Origin: Synechococcus sp. LA31
GTDB lineage: Bacteria > Cyanobacteriota > Cyanobacteriia > PCC-6307 > Cyanobiaceae
Length of the DNA: 64,000 bases
Assembly (NCBI RefSeq): GCF_018502385.1
Contig: NZ_CP075523.1
Location: 806,001-870,000 of the forward strand
Reading direction: 5' to 3'
How positions within the stretch are numbered: the first letter of the stretch is position 1; each line of letters starts with the position of its first letter. Positions 36,787 to 45,893 of this stretch are shown in pieces. Both the position numbers and the translations under genes were made by a program. Below the pieces are notes generated by a model. That model worked only from the letters and a program-made list of their open reading frames with translations, searched no databases and was not told the origin of the DNA.

Positions 36787-39030
36787 TCAGTCCTCAGCCC
36801 AGGGATCACCCTCGAAGGGTGCAGGCCGGCGCTGCGGTGAGCGTCGCGTGGGTTGGCGGTCTACATCACGCTCCAGATCGTCAACGTCATCACGCTCATA
36901 GGCCAGCTGACGATTGGTGACGTCCGCTTCAACGTCCTGATCGAAACGGGCCGTTTCATAGCGAGGGGCGTCATAGCGGGATTGGTCGTAACGGGGTTCC
37001 TCGAAGCGGGGTTCCTCGTACCGGCGCTCTGGAGCCGGGCGGTTCCAATCATCAGCGCCCCAGCCACTGCGACCGGGCGACCAAGCGGGTTCCGCCCAGG
37101 GATCGCGGCCGCGCCCTCGGCCATCCCAGTCGTCCCAGTCATCATCGGCAAAGAGCTCATCCTTGAGCGAGCCAAGGGTGTTCTTCAGCCCCTGCAGAGG
37201 GCTGCTGTCCTGACGCCGCTCACTGGCAAGGCGTCGGTTGAGGCCGTAGATGGCTTCCTGAAGCTGACTGACCGCTAGGTCAAGATCTGCGTGATCACCT
37301 GACGCGAGCTGTTCCTGCACGTCGCGCACGGAAATCTCCACGGCGCGCTGCTGGCGTTCAGCTCCGTAGGGGCCGAGCTCAAGGGCCGCATCGCGTAAGC
37401 GACGCTCGGCCTGGGCCACGAGTGTTTGAGCCCTGTTGCGTCGGTCGATCTCAGCCTTGCGCCGGCGATCCTCGCTGGCCTTCTGCTCGGCCTCCTCGAT
37501 CAGGGTCTTGATTTCATCCTCCCCGAGGTTGGAGCCGCCCTGAATGCTCACGCTCTGTTGGCGTCCAGTGGTCCGGTCGGTTGCCGACACCTGCAGCAAA
37601 CCATTGGCATCGATGTCAAATGACACCTGCACCTGCGGCACCCCTCTGGGGGCAGGCGGGATCCCAGAGAGACGGAAACGACCGAGGCTTTTGTTGCCCT
37701 CAGCCATCTGCCGTTCGCCCTGCAACACATGGATCTCAACCGAACTCTGATTGGGCTCAGAGGTGCTGAACACATCGCTCTTGCGCACTGGAATCGATGT
37801 GTTGCGCGGGATCAGCACCTTCATCACCCCCCCGATCGTCTCCAGCCCGAGTGACAACGGCGTGACGTCGTTGAGCATCAGGTCGCGCAGCTCGCCGGTG
37901 AGGATGCCTGCTTGCACAGCGGCTCCGATCGCCACCACCTCATCAGGGTTGACCGATTGGCAAGGCTCCAGCGGAATCAGGGTGCGCACCATCTGCTGCA
38001 CCATTGGCATTCGGGTGGATCCACCCACCAGCACCACGTCGTCGATGTCTTCAGCGGCGAGGCCCGAATCCCTTAGGGCCCGTTGCACCGGCCGCAACAA
38101 GCGATCGAGCAGGTCAGGGCATAGGCCTTCGAAGGTGCTGCGTTCCAGGCTGGTTTCGATGTGGAGCGGGCCGTCATCCCCCGTCGCAATGAACGGCAGC
38201 GAGATCGGCGTGCTCTGAACGCCGCTCAGCTCGATTTTGGCCTTCTCAGCTGCCTCAGTGAGCCGCTGCAGCGCCTGGCGATCTCGCCGCAAGTCAAGAC
38301 CGTGGTCCTGCTGGAACTGATCAGCCAACCAGTCCACGATGCGACGATCCCAGTCGTTACCGCCGAGCTGGGTATCGCCACTGGTGGCCTTCACATCAAA
38401 CACGCCCTGAGCGATGCGCAGCACCGACACATCGAAGGTGCCGCCACCCAGATCGAACACCAACACCCGCTTCACGGTGCTGCGATCAAAGCCGTAAGCC
38501 AGCGCAGCGGCAGTGGGCTCATTGAGAATGCGCTCAACGCTGATACCCGCCAGGCGACCGGCATCCCGCGTGGCCTGGCGCTGGGCATCGTTGAAGTAGG
38601 CGGGCACCGTGATCACCGCCGCCTCGACGGGCTCACCGAGATATGTGCTGGCGTCGTCAACGAGTTTGCGGAGAATGCTGGCCACCAGCTCCTCGGACGC
38701 GTATTCGCGTTCAGTCGCCGGACAGACCACCCGCACATTGCCTTGATCGTTGGCCCGCACGGTGTAAGGCACCGAGAGGCTGCTGTCCTCAAGCTCCTCC
38801 CACTGCCGGCCGACGAATCGCTTGAGATTGGCGAAGGTGTTACGCGGATTGAGCACCAGCTGACGCCGTGCCAACTGACCCACCAACAGCTCAGCGTCCT
38901 TGCTGAAGCCAACCACCGAAGGGGTGGTGCGCCCTCCCTCGGCACTCGCAATCACCTGGGGGCGCCCGCCCTCCAGCACGGCCACCACCGAGTTGGTGGT
39001 GCCCAGGTCGATGCCAACGATCCGTGCCAA
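36787..39030 (-). CDS. dnaK: Hsp70 chaperone, DnaK3-like, with long charged C-terminal tail
   Basis: A 747-aa Hsp70. The nucleotide domain has GIDLGTTNSVVAVLEGG, VPAYFNDAQRQATRDAGRLAG and LVFDLGGGTFDVSVL; the substrate domain has TPLSLGLETIGGVM. The start is a TTG at 39030. Beyond the usual domain (ends about residue 626) comes a 121-residue tail with repeats such as PRYDQSRYDAPRY and two DPWAE motifs, one at each end. The tail is like that of cyanobacterial DnaK3 proteins, reported to associate with thylakoids. A cytosolic DnaK2-type paralogue would be elsewhere; assignment to DnaK3 is by the tail and the length. J-protein gene is 5 bases downstream. Confidence 0.93.
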   Translation of the reverse strand: MARIVGIDLGTTNSVVAVLEGGRPQVIASAEGGRTTPSVVGFSKDAELLVGQLARRQLVLNPRNTFANLKRFVGRQWEELEDSSLSVPYTVRANDQGNVRVVCPATEREYASEELVASILRKLVDDASTYLGEPVEAAVITVPAYFNDAQRQATRDAGRLAGISVERILNEPTAAALAYGFDRSTVKRVLVFDLGGGTFDVSVLRIAQGVFDVKATSGDTQLGGNDWDRRIVDWLADQFQQDHGLDLRRDRQALQRLTEAAEKAKIELSGVQSTPISLPFIATGDDGPLHIETSLERSTFEGLCPDLLDRLLRPVQRALRDSGLAAEDIDDVVLVGGSTRMPMVQQMVRTLIPLEPCQSVNPDEVVAIGAAVQAGILTGELRDLMLNDVTPLSLGLETIGGVMKVLIPRNTSIPVRKSDVFSTSEPNQSSVEIHVLQGERQMAEGNKSLGRFRLSGIPPAPRGVPQVQVSFDIDANGLLQVSATDRTTGRQQSVSIQGGSNLGEDEIKTLIEEAEQKASEDRRRKAEIDRRNRAQTLVAQAERRLRDAALELGPYGAERQQRAVEISVRDVQEQLASGDHADLDLAVSQLQEAIYGLNRRLASERRQDSSPLQGLKNTLGSLKDELFADDDWDDWDGRGRGRDPWAEPAWSPGRSGWGADDWNRPAPERRYEEPRFEEPRYDQSRYDAPRYETARFDQDVEADVTNRQLAYERDDVDDLERDVDRQPTRRSPQRRPAPFEGDPWAED

Positions 39031-39122
39031 CTGACTGACTGCGCCCCAGGGATTGTTGCCTAAGACCCCAACGCTAACGGTCCCGCGCCGGAGCTTTAGA
39101 TTTGGGGAAGGTAAAGAACACC

Positions 39123-40076
39123 ATGGCCGCTGGTGCCCGCCCTGAACTCTTCACGCAGCGGCGGCGCCCCCCCTGGGAACTGCTGATGGACCAGGGTTTC
39201 CAGCGTCTCACAGTCGCCCTGGCCTCCGTTGTGGGCCTTGTGCTGATCGGCATTTTGTTCATCGTGATGGGTGGTGCCAGCGAGGCGATCAGCCGCTTCG
39301 GCCTGGAGTTCCTCACCACATCTGACTGGGATCCGATCGGTGAGCACTACGGCGCCCTGACATCCATCTACGGCACGTTGGTCAGCTCATTGCTGGCGTT
39401 GCTGATCGCCGTACCCCTTGGGGTTGGAACCGCGATCTTCCTGACGGAGAACATCATTCCGCTGCCGGTGCGCCAGGTGCTCGGGGTGATGGTTGAGCTG
39501 TTGGCGGCGATTCCCTCCGTTGTGCTGGGCCTGTGGGGAATCTTCGTGATGGAACCTTTTTTGCGGCCTGGGCTCACCAGCCTGCATCAGCTGCTCGGCT
39601 GGCTGCCCTTCTTTTCCACCACACCAATGGGTCCAGGCATGGCGCCGGCGATCTTGATTCTGGTGGTCATGATTCTCCCGATCATTACAGCCATCTCCCG
39701 CGACTCCTTGCAGCAGGTTCCGCTTGCGTTACGCCAGGCTGCGTATGGCGTGGGCACAACACGCTGGGGCGCCATCCTGCATGTGATTCTGCCCGCAGCG
39801 ATCTCCGGAATCACCGGCGGCGTGATGCTGGCCCTGGGAAGGGCGATGGGCGAAACGATGGCGGTCACCATGCTGATCGGCAACTCCAACAACTTCAGTT
39901 TCAGCCTGCTGGCTCCAGCCAACACCATTTCATCGATGCTGGCCAATCAATTCGGTGAGGCCGATGGCTTGCAGGTGTCAGCATTGATGTATGCGGCTCT
40001 TGTATTGATGGCGCTCACACTGTTGGTGAATCTGTTGGCCCAGATGATCGTGCGCAGGCTGAGCCTGAAGTACTGA
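39123..40076 (+). CDS. pstC: Phosphate ABC transporter permease PstC
   Basis: First membrane subunit of the high-affinity phosphate importer; 317 aa from the ATG at 39123 (MAAGARPELFTQRRRPPW), with GGGGAAGG-like pairing (GGGGAAGG at 39104) upstream. A TTG at 39102 is the alternative. Six hydrophobic helices; the inner-loop EAA-like segment is SLQQVPLALRQAAYGVGTTRW. Head of the pstC-pstA-pstB run. No clear Pho box seen in the 92-base gap to dnaK, though it must hold promoters in both directions. Confidence 0.94.
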   Translation: MAAGARPELFTQRRRPPWELLMDQGFQRLTVALASVVGLVLIGILFIVMGGASEAISRFGLEFLTTSDWDPIGEHYGALTSIYGTLVSSLLALLIAVPLGVGTAIFLTENIIPLPVRQVLGVMVELLAAIPSVVLGLWGIFVMEPFLRPGLTSLHQLLGWLPFFSTTPMGPGMAPAILILVVMILPIITAISRDSLQQVPLALRQAAYGVGTTRWGAILHVILPAAISGITGGVMLALGRAMGETMAVTMLIGNSNNFSFSLLAPANTISSMLANQFGEADGLQVSALMYAALVLMALTLLVNLLAQMIVRRLSLKY

Positions 40077-40082
40077 GCTGCG

Positions 40083-40964
40083 ATGACCTCCTTCGAACGC
40101 GGATCCCTCACCCTCGAGCCCGGTCTGGCGCGCAATCGCTGGAATCAGTCGCTCACCCTGCTGGCTGCCCTATTCACCGGCCTGGCTGTGTTGCCACTGG
40201 TTGTGGTGATTGCCTACGTGCTGATCAAGGGTGGTTCGCTGATCAGCCTGCAATTACTCACCCAACTTCCGCCGCCACCCGGCCTCGACGGCGGTGGCAT
40301 CGGCAATGCAATTCTTGGCACGCTTGTCGTCACTCTCGTCGCAGCCTTGATCGCCGTACCCGTAGGGGTTGGCTCAGGGGTCTACCTGGCGGAGTTTGCA
40401 GCAGCCGGCTGGTTTGCCCGCTTCGTTCGTTTTGGCACCAATGTGCTTGCGGGTGTGCCTTCAATCATCTGTGGAGTGTTTATTTATGGTCTGATTGTGA
40501 GCACCAGGCTATTTTTCAACCAGAGTTACAGTGCCTTGGCAGGTGGCATCGCTCTTGCCGTGCTGATGCTGCCAACGGTGATCAAAACCACCGATGAAGC
40601 GCTCAAATTGGTCCCCCAGGAGCTGCGATGGGCAGCGATGGGGGTTGGGGCGTCCAAGTTTGTGACGATCAGCCGAGTCACTCTTCCCGCGGCTTTCTCC
40701 TCGATCGCCACCGGCGTTGTGCTTGCGATCGCACGTGCAGCTGGCGAAACAGCCCCACTGATCTTTACCGCACTGTTTTCACCATTCTGGCCTGAAGGTT
40801 TGTTCAACCCGATCGCGTCAATGTCGGTGTTGATCTACAACTTCGCCATCATGCCCTACGACGCACAAATCGCCCTGGCTTGGGCCTCCTCGTTTGTGTT
40901 GGTTGTGATGATTCTGCTCGCCAACCTCCTGGCTCGTTGGCTGGGCCACCTAAGCAACAGTTGA
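40083..40964 (+). CDS. pstA: Phosphate ABC transporter permease PstA
   Basis: Second membrane subunit, 293 aa, six bases after pstC. Multiple hydrophobic helices ([22 protein letters not shown] at the N-terminus) and the inner-loop contact [19 protein letters not shown]. Pairs with PstC to form the phosphate channel. Confidence 0.94.
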   Translation: MTSFERGSLTLEPGLARNRWNQSLTLLAALFTGLAVLPLVVVIAYVLIKGGSLISLQLLTQLPPPPGLDGGGIGNAILGTLVVTLVAALIAVPVGVGSGVYLAEFAAAGWFARFVRFGTNVLAGVPSIICGVFIYGLIVSTRLFFNQSYSALAGGIALAVLMLPTVIKTTDEALKLVPQELRWAAMGVGASKFVTISRVTLPAAFSSIATGVVLAIARAAGETAPLIFTALFSPFWPEGLFNPIASMSVLIYNFAIMPYDAQIALAWASSFVLVVMILLANLLARWLGHLSNS

Positions 40965-40999
40965 AACCCGAGCGTTCGCATCCTGACAACACCCCCTCC

Positions 41000-41800
41000 A
41001 TGACAAACGTTCCTGCCGCCAGCAACACCTGCCTCAGCCTTGAAAACGTGAGCATCAGCTACGGCGGCCAAGCGGCGGTGAGCGGGGTGTTCATGGAGAT
41101 CCCACGCGGCAAGGTCACGGCGTTCATCGGGCCATCGGGTTGTGGCAAAAGCACCGTGCTGCGGGCTCTCAATCGCATGAACGATCTGATTGAAGGTTGC
41201 ACGCTTAGCGGCCGGGTGATCTTTGACGGCTGCGACCTTTACGACCGGCAGGTCGATCCAGTCGAAGTGCGTCGCCGTATCGGAATGGTGTTTCAGAAGC
41301 CAAATCCTTTCCCCAAGTCGATCTACGAGAACATTGCTTTTGGAGCTCGTATCAACGGCTTCCGGGGCGACATGGATGAGTTAGTGGAACGATCCCTACG
41401 CAAGGCTGCGATCTGGGATGAAACCAAAGACAAACTCAAAGAGAGTGGCTATGCCCTTTCCGGTGGCCAGCAACAACGTCTCTGTATTGCTCGGGCAATC
41501 GCTATTGAACCAGAAGTGATCCTGATGGACGAACCGTGCTCGGCCTTGGATCCCATCTCAACGCTCAAGATCGAAGAGATGATGCATGAGCTCAAGAAGA
41601 GCTACACGATTGTGATCGTGACCCACAACATGCAACAGGCTGTCCGCGTCAGCGATCTGACCGGATTCTTCAACGTCAGCAGCCAAAGCGGCAGCGACCG
41701 CAAGGTGGGAACACTCGTTGAATTCGCCGAAACTGGTCAGATCTTTAACGCACCGAAGCAGCAGGCCACCCAGGACTATGTGACCGGTCGCTTTGGCTGA
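41000..41800 (+). CDS. pstB: Phosphate ABC transporter ATPase PstB
   Basis: ATPase subunit of the Pst importer; 266 aa from the ATG at 41000 ([18 protein letters not shown]). Walker A is GPSGCGKST, signature is [17 protein letters not shown], Walker B ends in [13 protein letters not shown] longer in-frame reading starts at 40880 inside pstA and is rejected. Neither pstS nor phoU is in the window. Confidence 0.95.
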   Translation: MTNVPAASNTCLSLENVSISYGGQAAVSGVFMEIPRGKVTAFIGPSGCGKSTVLRALNRMNDLIEGCTLSGRVIFDGCDLYDRQVDPVEVRRRIGMVFQKPNPFPKSIYENIAFGARINGFRGDMDELVERSLRKAAIWDETKDKLKESGYALSGGQQQRLCIARAIAIEPEVILMDEPCSALDPISTLKIEEMMHELKKSYTIVIVTHNMQQAVRVSDLTGFFNVSSQSGSDRKVGTLVEFAETGQIFNAPKQQATQDYVTGRFG

Positions 41801-41828
41801 AACCAGCCCACAACGAACATAGTGGACA

Positions 41829-41853
41829 TAAAAAAGCCGCCCTACGGGCGGCT
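41829..41853 (-). terminator. Rho-independent terminator of tRNA-Ser
   Basis: Read on the minus strand, an 8-bp GC-rich stem (AGCCGCCC, loop GTA, GGGCGGCT) is followed by a run of seven T. It begins about 18 bases past the tRNA 3' end. On the plus strand (after pstB) the same stem has no T-run, so it acts mainly for the tRNA. Confidence 0.87.
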
Positions 41854-41871
41854 GGTCCGAGGACCTTGTAA

Positions 41872-41958
41872 CGGAGAGGGAGGGATTCGAACCCTCGATA
41901 GAGTTGCCCCTATACAGCATTTCCAGTGCTGCGCCTTCGACCACTCGGCCACCTCTCC
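41872..41958 (-). tRNA. tRNA-Ser (GGA anticodon)
   Basis: 87-nt class II tRNA on the minus strand. Acceptor GGAGAGG pairs with CCTCTCC, with discriminator G; anticodon stem GCAGCA with loop CTGGAAA, so anticodon GGA reading UCC/UCU; a long variable arm and a T-loop GGTTCGAATCC are visible. CCA is not encoded. Followed by a clear terminator. Confidence 0.95.
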
Positions 41959-42090
41959 GCGGAGGGGGGCTATTGCTGCGTTCTTCTGCACGCACTTGAG
42001 AAACTCAAGCGGGCAGAGGGGTTGTGAACGCGGCTGCGCGGGGCAACGTTGAGAATGTAGCAGTCACCACGTCCTTCTCTGGTTGCGGCC

Positions 42091-42456
42091 ATGCGTACCC
42101 ACCCGATCACGGTCCACTGGCGGCAGGAGAACCGCACCGTCCAGTTGAACGTTCCTGAGGGCGAGTACATCCTGCGCAGCTTCGAGCATCAAGGCGAGCC
42201 ACTGCCCTTCAGTTGCCGCAATGGTTGCTGCACCGCCTGCGCAGTGCGGGTGCTGGGCGGCACCATTGATCAACGGGAAGCTCTGGGACTGTCTCGTGAG
42301 GTGCGGAACAAGGGCTATGGACTGCTCTGTGTAGCAAGGGCCACGGGGCCTTTGGAAGTGGAAACCCAGGACGAGGACGAGGTATACGAGCTGCAGTTCG
42401 GACGGTATTTCGGGCGTGGCAAGGTACGGGCCGGCTTGCCCCTGGATGAGGAATGA
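42091..42456 (+). CDS. [2Fe-2S] plant-type ferredoxin
   Basis: A 121-aa soluble electron carrier. The cluster ligands are in CRNGCCTACAVR and a fourth Cys in YGLLCVARATG, so C-x4-C-x2-C plus one. The fold before it (VQLNVPEGEYILRSFEHQGEPLPFS) is typical. It has a C-terminal extension of about 25 residues beyond a normal plant-type ferredoxin (ELQFGRYFGRGKVRAG), so it is probably a specialised isoform rather than the main photosynthetic PetF. Its stop overlaps the next gene's ATG (ATGA). Candidate promoter region is the 132-base gap to the tRNA. Confidence 0.88.
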   Translation: MRTHPITVHWRQENRTVQLNVPEGEYILRSFEHQGEPLPFSCRNGCCTACAVRVLGGTIDQREALGLSREVRNKGYGLLCVARATGPLEVETQDEDEVYELQFGRYFGRGKVRAGLPLDEE

Positions 42457-43355
42457 ACGCCCCAAGCAGTTCCCGCCTATCCGATCAATGCGCGCTTGAG
42501 AGCGGATTAGCCCTACCCGAGTTGGAGCGCTTGGCCGTGGTGGCGCGCCAGGCCGCCGAAGCCGGTGCTGAGCAGCTTCAACGGCATTTCGGTCAGCTGG
42601 AGAAGATTCGGGAGAAGGGACGGGCGGGAGATCTGGTCACCGATGCTGATCTCGCAGCTGAGCGAGCCGTGCTCTCGGTGCTCGAACGTCACACCCCTGA
42701 TCTAGGGGTTCTGGCTGAGGAAAGCGGCCGCCGGGCTGGCCGGGGCTCCGAGCTCGAGTGGTGTGTGGATCCCCTTGATGGCACCACCAACTACGCCCAT
42801 GGGTATCCGTTCTTTGGGACCTCCATCGGCCTGACATGGCGCGGACTACCCCTGCTAGGGGCCCTGGCTGTGCCGGCGCTACAGCAGCTGTACTGGGCCG
42901 CGCCGGGGCTGGGTGCCTGGTGCAATAACAGTGCCATGCAGGTGAGCACCTGCGACAGCCTCAGCAGCTCACTGTTGGTCACAGGCTTTGCCTATGACCG
43001 CCACGAACGGCTTGATAACAACTACGCCGAATTTGCCTGGTTCACGCACCGCACCCGCGGGGTGCGCCGTGGAGGGGCTGCAGCTGTGGATCTGGCCTTC
43101 GTCGCCGATGGCCGCCTCGATGGCTACTGGGAGCGTGGACTCTCCCCATGGGATCTGGCGGCCGGTGTGGTGCTGGTGGAACAGGCCGGCGGGGTGGTTT
43201 GCGCCTACGACGGCGGGCCAGCCAACCTGGCTGAAGGCAGGCTGATTGCCTGCACTCCTGGAGTGAGAGAAGCCCTGATTGAGGGCCTAAAGGCTTGCAG
43301 ACCGCTCAGCGGTGCCAGCTTCGGTGCACCGGAGCTCGACAACCCTGCTCCATAG
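42453..43355 (+). CDS. Inositol monophosphatase family protein
   Basis: A 300-aa Mg2+-dependent phosphatase of the IMPase/FBPase/CysQ superfamily. Metal-site motifs: DLVTDADLAAERAVL, LAEESG, WCVDPLDGTTNYAHGYPFF and the late WERGLSPWDLAAGVVLVEQAGG. The motif order fits SuhB-like inositol or histidinol-phosphate phosphatases. In view of the next gene (hisZ) a histidinol-phosphatase role is possible but only by context. The ATG overlaps the ferredoxin TGA. Confidence 0.88.
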   Translation: MNAPSSSRLSDQCALESGLALPELERLAVVARQAAEAGAEQLQRHFGQLEKIREKGRAGDLVTDADLAAERAVLSVLERHTPDLGVLAEESGRRAGRGSELEWCVDPLDGTTNYAHGYPFFGTSIGLTWRGLPLLGALAVPALQQLYWAAPGLGAWCNNSAMQVSTCDSLSSSLLVTGFAYDRHERLDNNYAEFAWFTHRTRGVRRGGAAAVDLAFVADGRLDGYWERGLSPWDLAAGVVLVEQAGGVVCAYDGGPANLAEGRLIACTPGVREALIEGLKACRPLSGASFGAPELDNPAP

Positions 43356-43385
43356 GATCAGCATCAGTTCCCCCTTCGCCGCCCC

Positions 43386-44564
43386 ATGGCCCTGCAACCC
43401 GCTGCTGGCGCCAGGGATCTCAATCCCAGGGAAGTGGATGGCAATCGCTGGCTGTGCGACCAGCTGGCGGAGGTTTATCGCCGCTGGGGTTACGCCGAAG
43501 TCGCCCCTCCGCTCGTGGAGCGCCTGGAAACACTGGAAGCCGGCGGCGGCATCCGCAACCAGGAGTTGGCTCGACTCGCGTCTGATGAGCCCCTCGGTCT
43601 GCGGCCAGAGATGACAGCCTCAATCGCCCGCGCCGCCTGCACACGCCTGGCAACGCGACCACGGCCGCTGCGGCTGTGGAGTAGCGGTGCTGTCTTTCGC
43701 AGCGTGGTGAGCGATGTCGGCCAGCACCGCCTGGAAGAGCGCCTGCAGAGCGGTGTTGAACTGCTGGGAGCCGATGCCAGCCAGGCCTTGGTGGCTGACG
43801 CCGAACTGCTGCGGTTGCTGCTCGCGTGCCTGCGGCAGTTGCAGGTGAAGGCCGAACAGCGCCCCACACTTCTGCTAGGACACCACGGCGTGCTCACAGC
43901 CCTTCTGGATCAGGTGCCCAGTGATCAGCAGCTAGCGGTGCGGCAAGCCCTGATCACGTTTGATCCCCTCGCGCTGGCGGCGCTTGAACTGCCAGCCCAT
44001 CAACGACAGGGGCTCCAACAACTGATGCGGTTGCGGGGAGATGTGAAGGCGGTGCTGTACCAATTGGAGCAGTTGCTCGGGCCATCTGCTCTGCTCGACC
44101 AGTTGGCTGGCACCTTGAGCAGTGTGGCGTCGGTAGCAGAACAACAGGGCGTACGCCTGCAGCTCGACCCGAGCTTCCAGCCCCACTTTGATCTTTACGA
44201 CGGGCTGGTGCTCAAACTGGTGTGTCACGGCACCGTGGCTCCGGTGGCCATCGCCAGTGGTGGTCGTTACGACGCCCTTGTAGCCCGTTTCGGTGGCGCA
44301 GCCGGCGGCATGGGGTTCAGCTTCGATATCGAGGCGATTCGTGATCTGCTTGGCACCGAGACCACAGCGCCCCAGCGTGCTGGAGCAACCCTGGTTGCCT
44401 ACGCCACTGAGGATCAATTGGCCCAGGCCCTGGATCAGCTCGAATCCCTGCACAGAGCCGGACAGGCGGCTGAGCTTCTACAGACCCCCTGCAGCAGTCA
44501 GGCCGAGGCCGAGACGATCGCCACTGCGCGGAGTTGCTCCGCCTGCGAGTGGATCGGTTCCTAG
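43386..44564 (+). CDS. hisZ: ATP phosphoribosyltransferase regulatory subunit
   Basis: HisZ is a catalytically inactive histidyl-tRNA synthetase-like protein that forms the histidine-sensitive complex with a short HisG. 392 aa; no C-terminal anticodon-binding domain of a true HisRS is seen. Motifs: GARDLNPREVDGNRWLC, LGLRPEMTASIARAAC, VFRSVVSDVG-Q and the class II-like IASGGRYDALVARFGG. Starts 30 bases after the phosphatase gene. Confidence 0.92.
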   Translation: MALQPAAGARDLNPREVDGNRWLCDQLAEVYRRWGYAEVAPPLVERLETLEAGGGIRNQELARLASDEPLGLRPEMTASIARAACTRLATRPRPLRLWSSGAVFRSVVSDVGQHRLEERLQSGVELLGADASQALVADAELLRLLLACLRQLQVKAEQRPTLLLGHHGVLTALLDQVPSDQQLAVRQALITFDPLALAALELPAHQRQGLQQLMRLRGDVKAVLYQLEQLLGPSALLDQLAGTLSSVASVAEQQGVRLQLDPSFQPHFDLYDGLVLKLVCHGTVAPVAIASGGRYDALVARFGGAAGGMGFSFDIEAIRDLLGTETTAPQRAGATLVAYATEDQLAQALDQLESLHRAGQAAELLQTPCSSQAEAETIATARSCSACEWIGS

Positions 44565-44590
44565 GATCGAGCCTGACGCGTAGACCTTCA

Positions 44591-44815
44591 ATGGCCCACA
44601 CAATCGTTACCGACATCTGTGAGGGTGTGGCCGATTGCGTGGATGCTTGCCCGGTGGCCTGTATCAACCCTGGCAGCGGTGCCAATGCCAAAGGCACCGG
44701 CTTCTATTGGATCGACTTCGACACCTGCATCGACTGCGGCATCTGCCTACAGGTGTGTCCCGTTGAGGGAGCGATCGTGCCCGAAGAAAAGCCCGATCTG
44801 CAACGAGCCAGCTGA
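44591..44815 (+). CDS. Small bacterial-type ferredoxin (two-cluster)
   Basis: A 74-aa ferredoxin starting MAHTIVTDICEGVAD (ATG 44591). Second motif is the regular CIDCGICLQVCP (4Fe-4S). The first is C-x5-C-x3-CPVAC, unlike the common CxxCxxC, suggesting a [3Fe-4S] or altered cluster (7Fe/8Fe type). An in-frame extension upstream to 44534 overlaps hisZ and lacks support. Followed by a DUF3598 gene 15 bases later. Confidence 0.88.
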   Translation: MAHTIVTDICEGVADCVDACPVACINPGSGANAKGTGFYWIDFDTCIDCGICLQVCPVEGAIVPEEKPDLQRAS

Positions 44816-44829
44816 GCGGAGCAACAGCC

Positions 44830-45630
44830 GTGGCTGATCAATGGCAGAACTTCCTGGGCAACCTCGGCACATGGCGGGGGTCGTTCAGCGGTCTTGGCCC
44901 TGATGGCCAAGAGCAGAACTCCACCCCTTCGATCCTGAGTTTGATTGCCGATCCAGCTGAAGAACGGCTGGTGCACTTTCGGCTAAGGCGATTTGCCGAT
45001 CCTGCCTGCAGCGGTGAGCCGGTCTCCGATCTCCAGCAGGACTACCGCAGCCTGGGACGTCAGGTGGTGTTCTTCGAAACGGGCACCTTTTGCAAAGGAT
45101 CACTGCAGGTGGCCCCTGGCTCCAACTTTGGCGCTGAATTCGGATTCATCCATGGCGATCGCCGGCACCGGCTGGTGCAGCTTCACAACGATGAAGGGCG
45201 CTTTGACAAGCTGGTGCTGATTCGCGAGTTTCGGGAGGGATCGGATGCGCGGGAGGAGCCATCTCTCACCCCCTTCGCCTTGCGTGGCTCCTGGAGCGGA
45301 ATGGCATCCACCATCAGCGCCGATTGGCCCGAGCCTGATTTGGCCACTTGTCAGTTCAACATTGACGTCAGCGCGGGCGGAGCGCTGACCATGGAGGAAA
45401 ACTTCAGCCGCGCAACACCTGCTGCCGAAGGCTCAGACGTCCGGGTCACCTGGATGGCGGACGGGGGGTATCACCGCACACCGGAGGGGGTCAGCCACCG
45501 CGAGCCCTTCCGGATCGAAGCTGGCTGGCTGGTGGGTGACGATCGATTGGAGCGCCTCATCCGCTGCTATGACCGCACCGGCGCCTGGTTGTCAGCGACC
45601 CAGATCATCGCCACCCGAGCGAGAGCCTGA
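44830..45630 (+). CDS. DUF3598 family protein
   Basis: A 266-aa protein from a GTG at 44830 (ADQWQNFLGNLGTWRGSFSG). It fits the DUF3598 family common in cyanobacteria, a predicted lipocalin-like beta-barrel: FLGNLGTWRGSFSGLG, the GSNFGAEFGFIHGDRRHRLVQLH block and a repeat-like second half (FALRGSWSGMAST then EAGWLVGDDRLERLIRCYD). No tested function. The stop TGA overlaps the ATG of the next gene (TGATG). Confidence 0.85.
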   Translation: MADQWQNFLGNLGTWRGSFSGLGPDGQEQNSTPSILSLIADPAEERLVHFRLRRFADPACSGEPVSDLQQDYRSLGRQVVFFETGTFCKGSLQVAPGSNFGAEFGFIHGDRRHRLVQLHNDEGRFDKLVLIREFREGSDAREEPSLTPFALRGSWSGMASTISADWPEPDLATCQFNIDVSAGGALTMEENFSRATPAAEGSDVRVTWMADGGYHRTPEGVSHREPFRIEAGWLVGDDRLERLIRCYDRTGAWLSATQIIATRARA

Positions 45631-45812
45631 TGAGCGAGAGAATGGAGCAACTCAGCCGATTCGGCTTGAGGGGCTTGCGAATTGGGGCCAGCACCGTGGC
45701 GCTGTTGGAGTTGCTGCGCTCCCACTGGATGGGTGGCGCCGCAGCCGGTTTGGCCTGGGTGGTCTTCATGCAAGTGGAGCGCCGCTGGCAACAGGAATCA
45801 GATGAGGGTTGA
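45630..45812 (+). CDS. Small membrane protein, unknown function
   Basis: 60 aa, ATG at 45630 overlapping the DUF3598 TGA by one base. It has one or two hydrophobic segments (LRIGASTVALLELLRSHW, GGAAAGLAWVVFMQV) and a charged C-terminal end VERRWQQESDEG. No family recognised. The overlap supports that it is a real gene, likely co-expressed with DUF3598. Confidence 0.62.
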   Translation: MSERMEQLSRFGLRGLRIGASTVALLELLRSHWMGGAAAGLAWVVFMQVERRWQQESDEG

Positions 45813-45893
45813 ACCGTGATCAACTGCCCCCATATGGGAACTTGCTGAGGATGGCAAGCAGCAGAAGGCTGACTCCGGCCCAGAGCAAAGCCC

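Noticed and set aside
38161-39063. 300-aa plus-strand frame over dnaK
   Set aside because: Antisense to conserved Hsp70 nucleotide-domain motifs.
39031-39122. Pho box before pstC
   Set aside because: No direct repeats resembling the cyanobacterial CTTAACCT pattern are convincing.
40725-40732. HIP1-like GCGATCGC octamers
   Set aside because: A few are scattered (also near 31156, 45156 and 63582) but not at a density suggesting anything special.
41835-41853. Terminator for pstB on the plus strand
   Set aside because: The same stem has T's only on the minus strand; on plus it is preceded by A's, so it is assigned to the tRNA.
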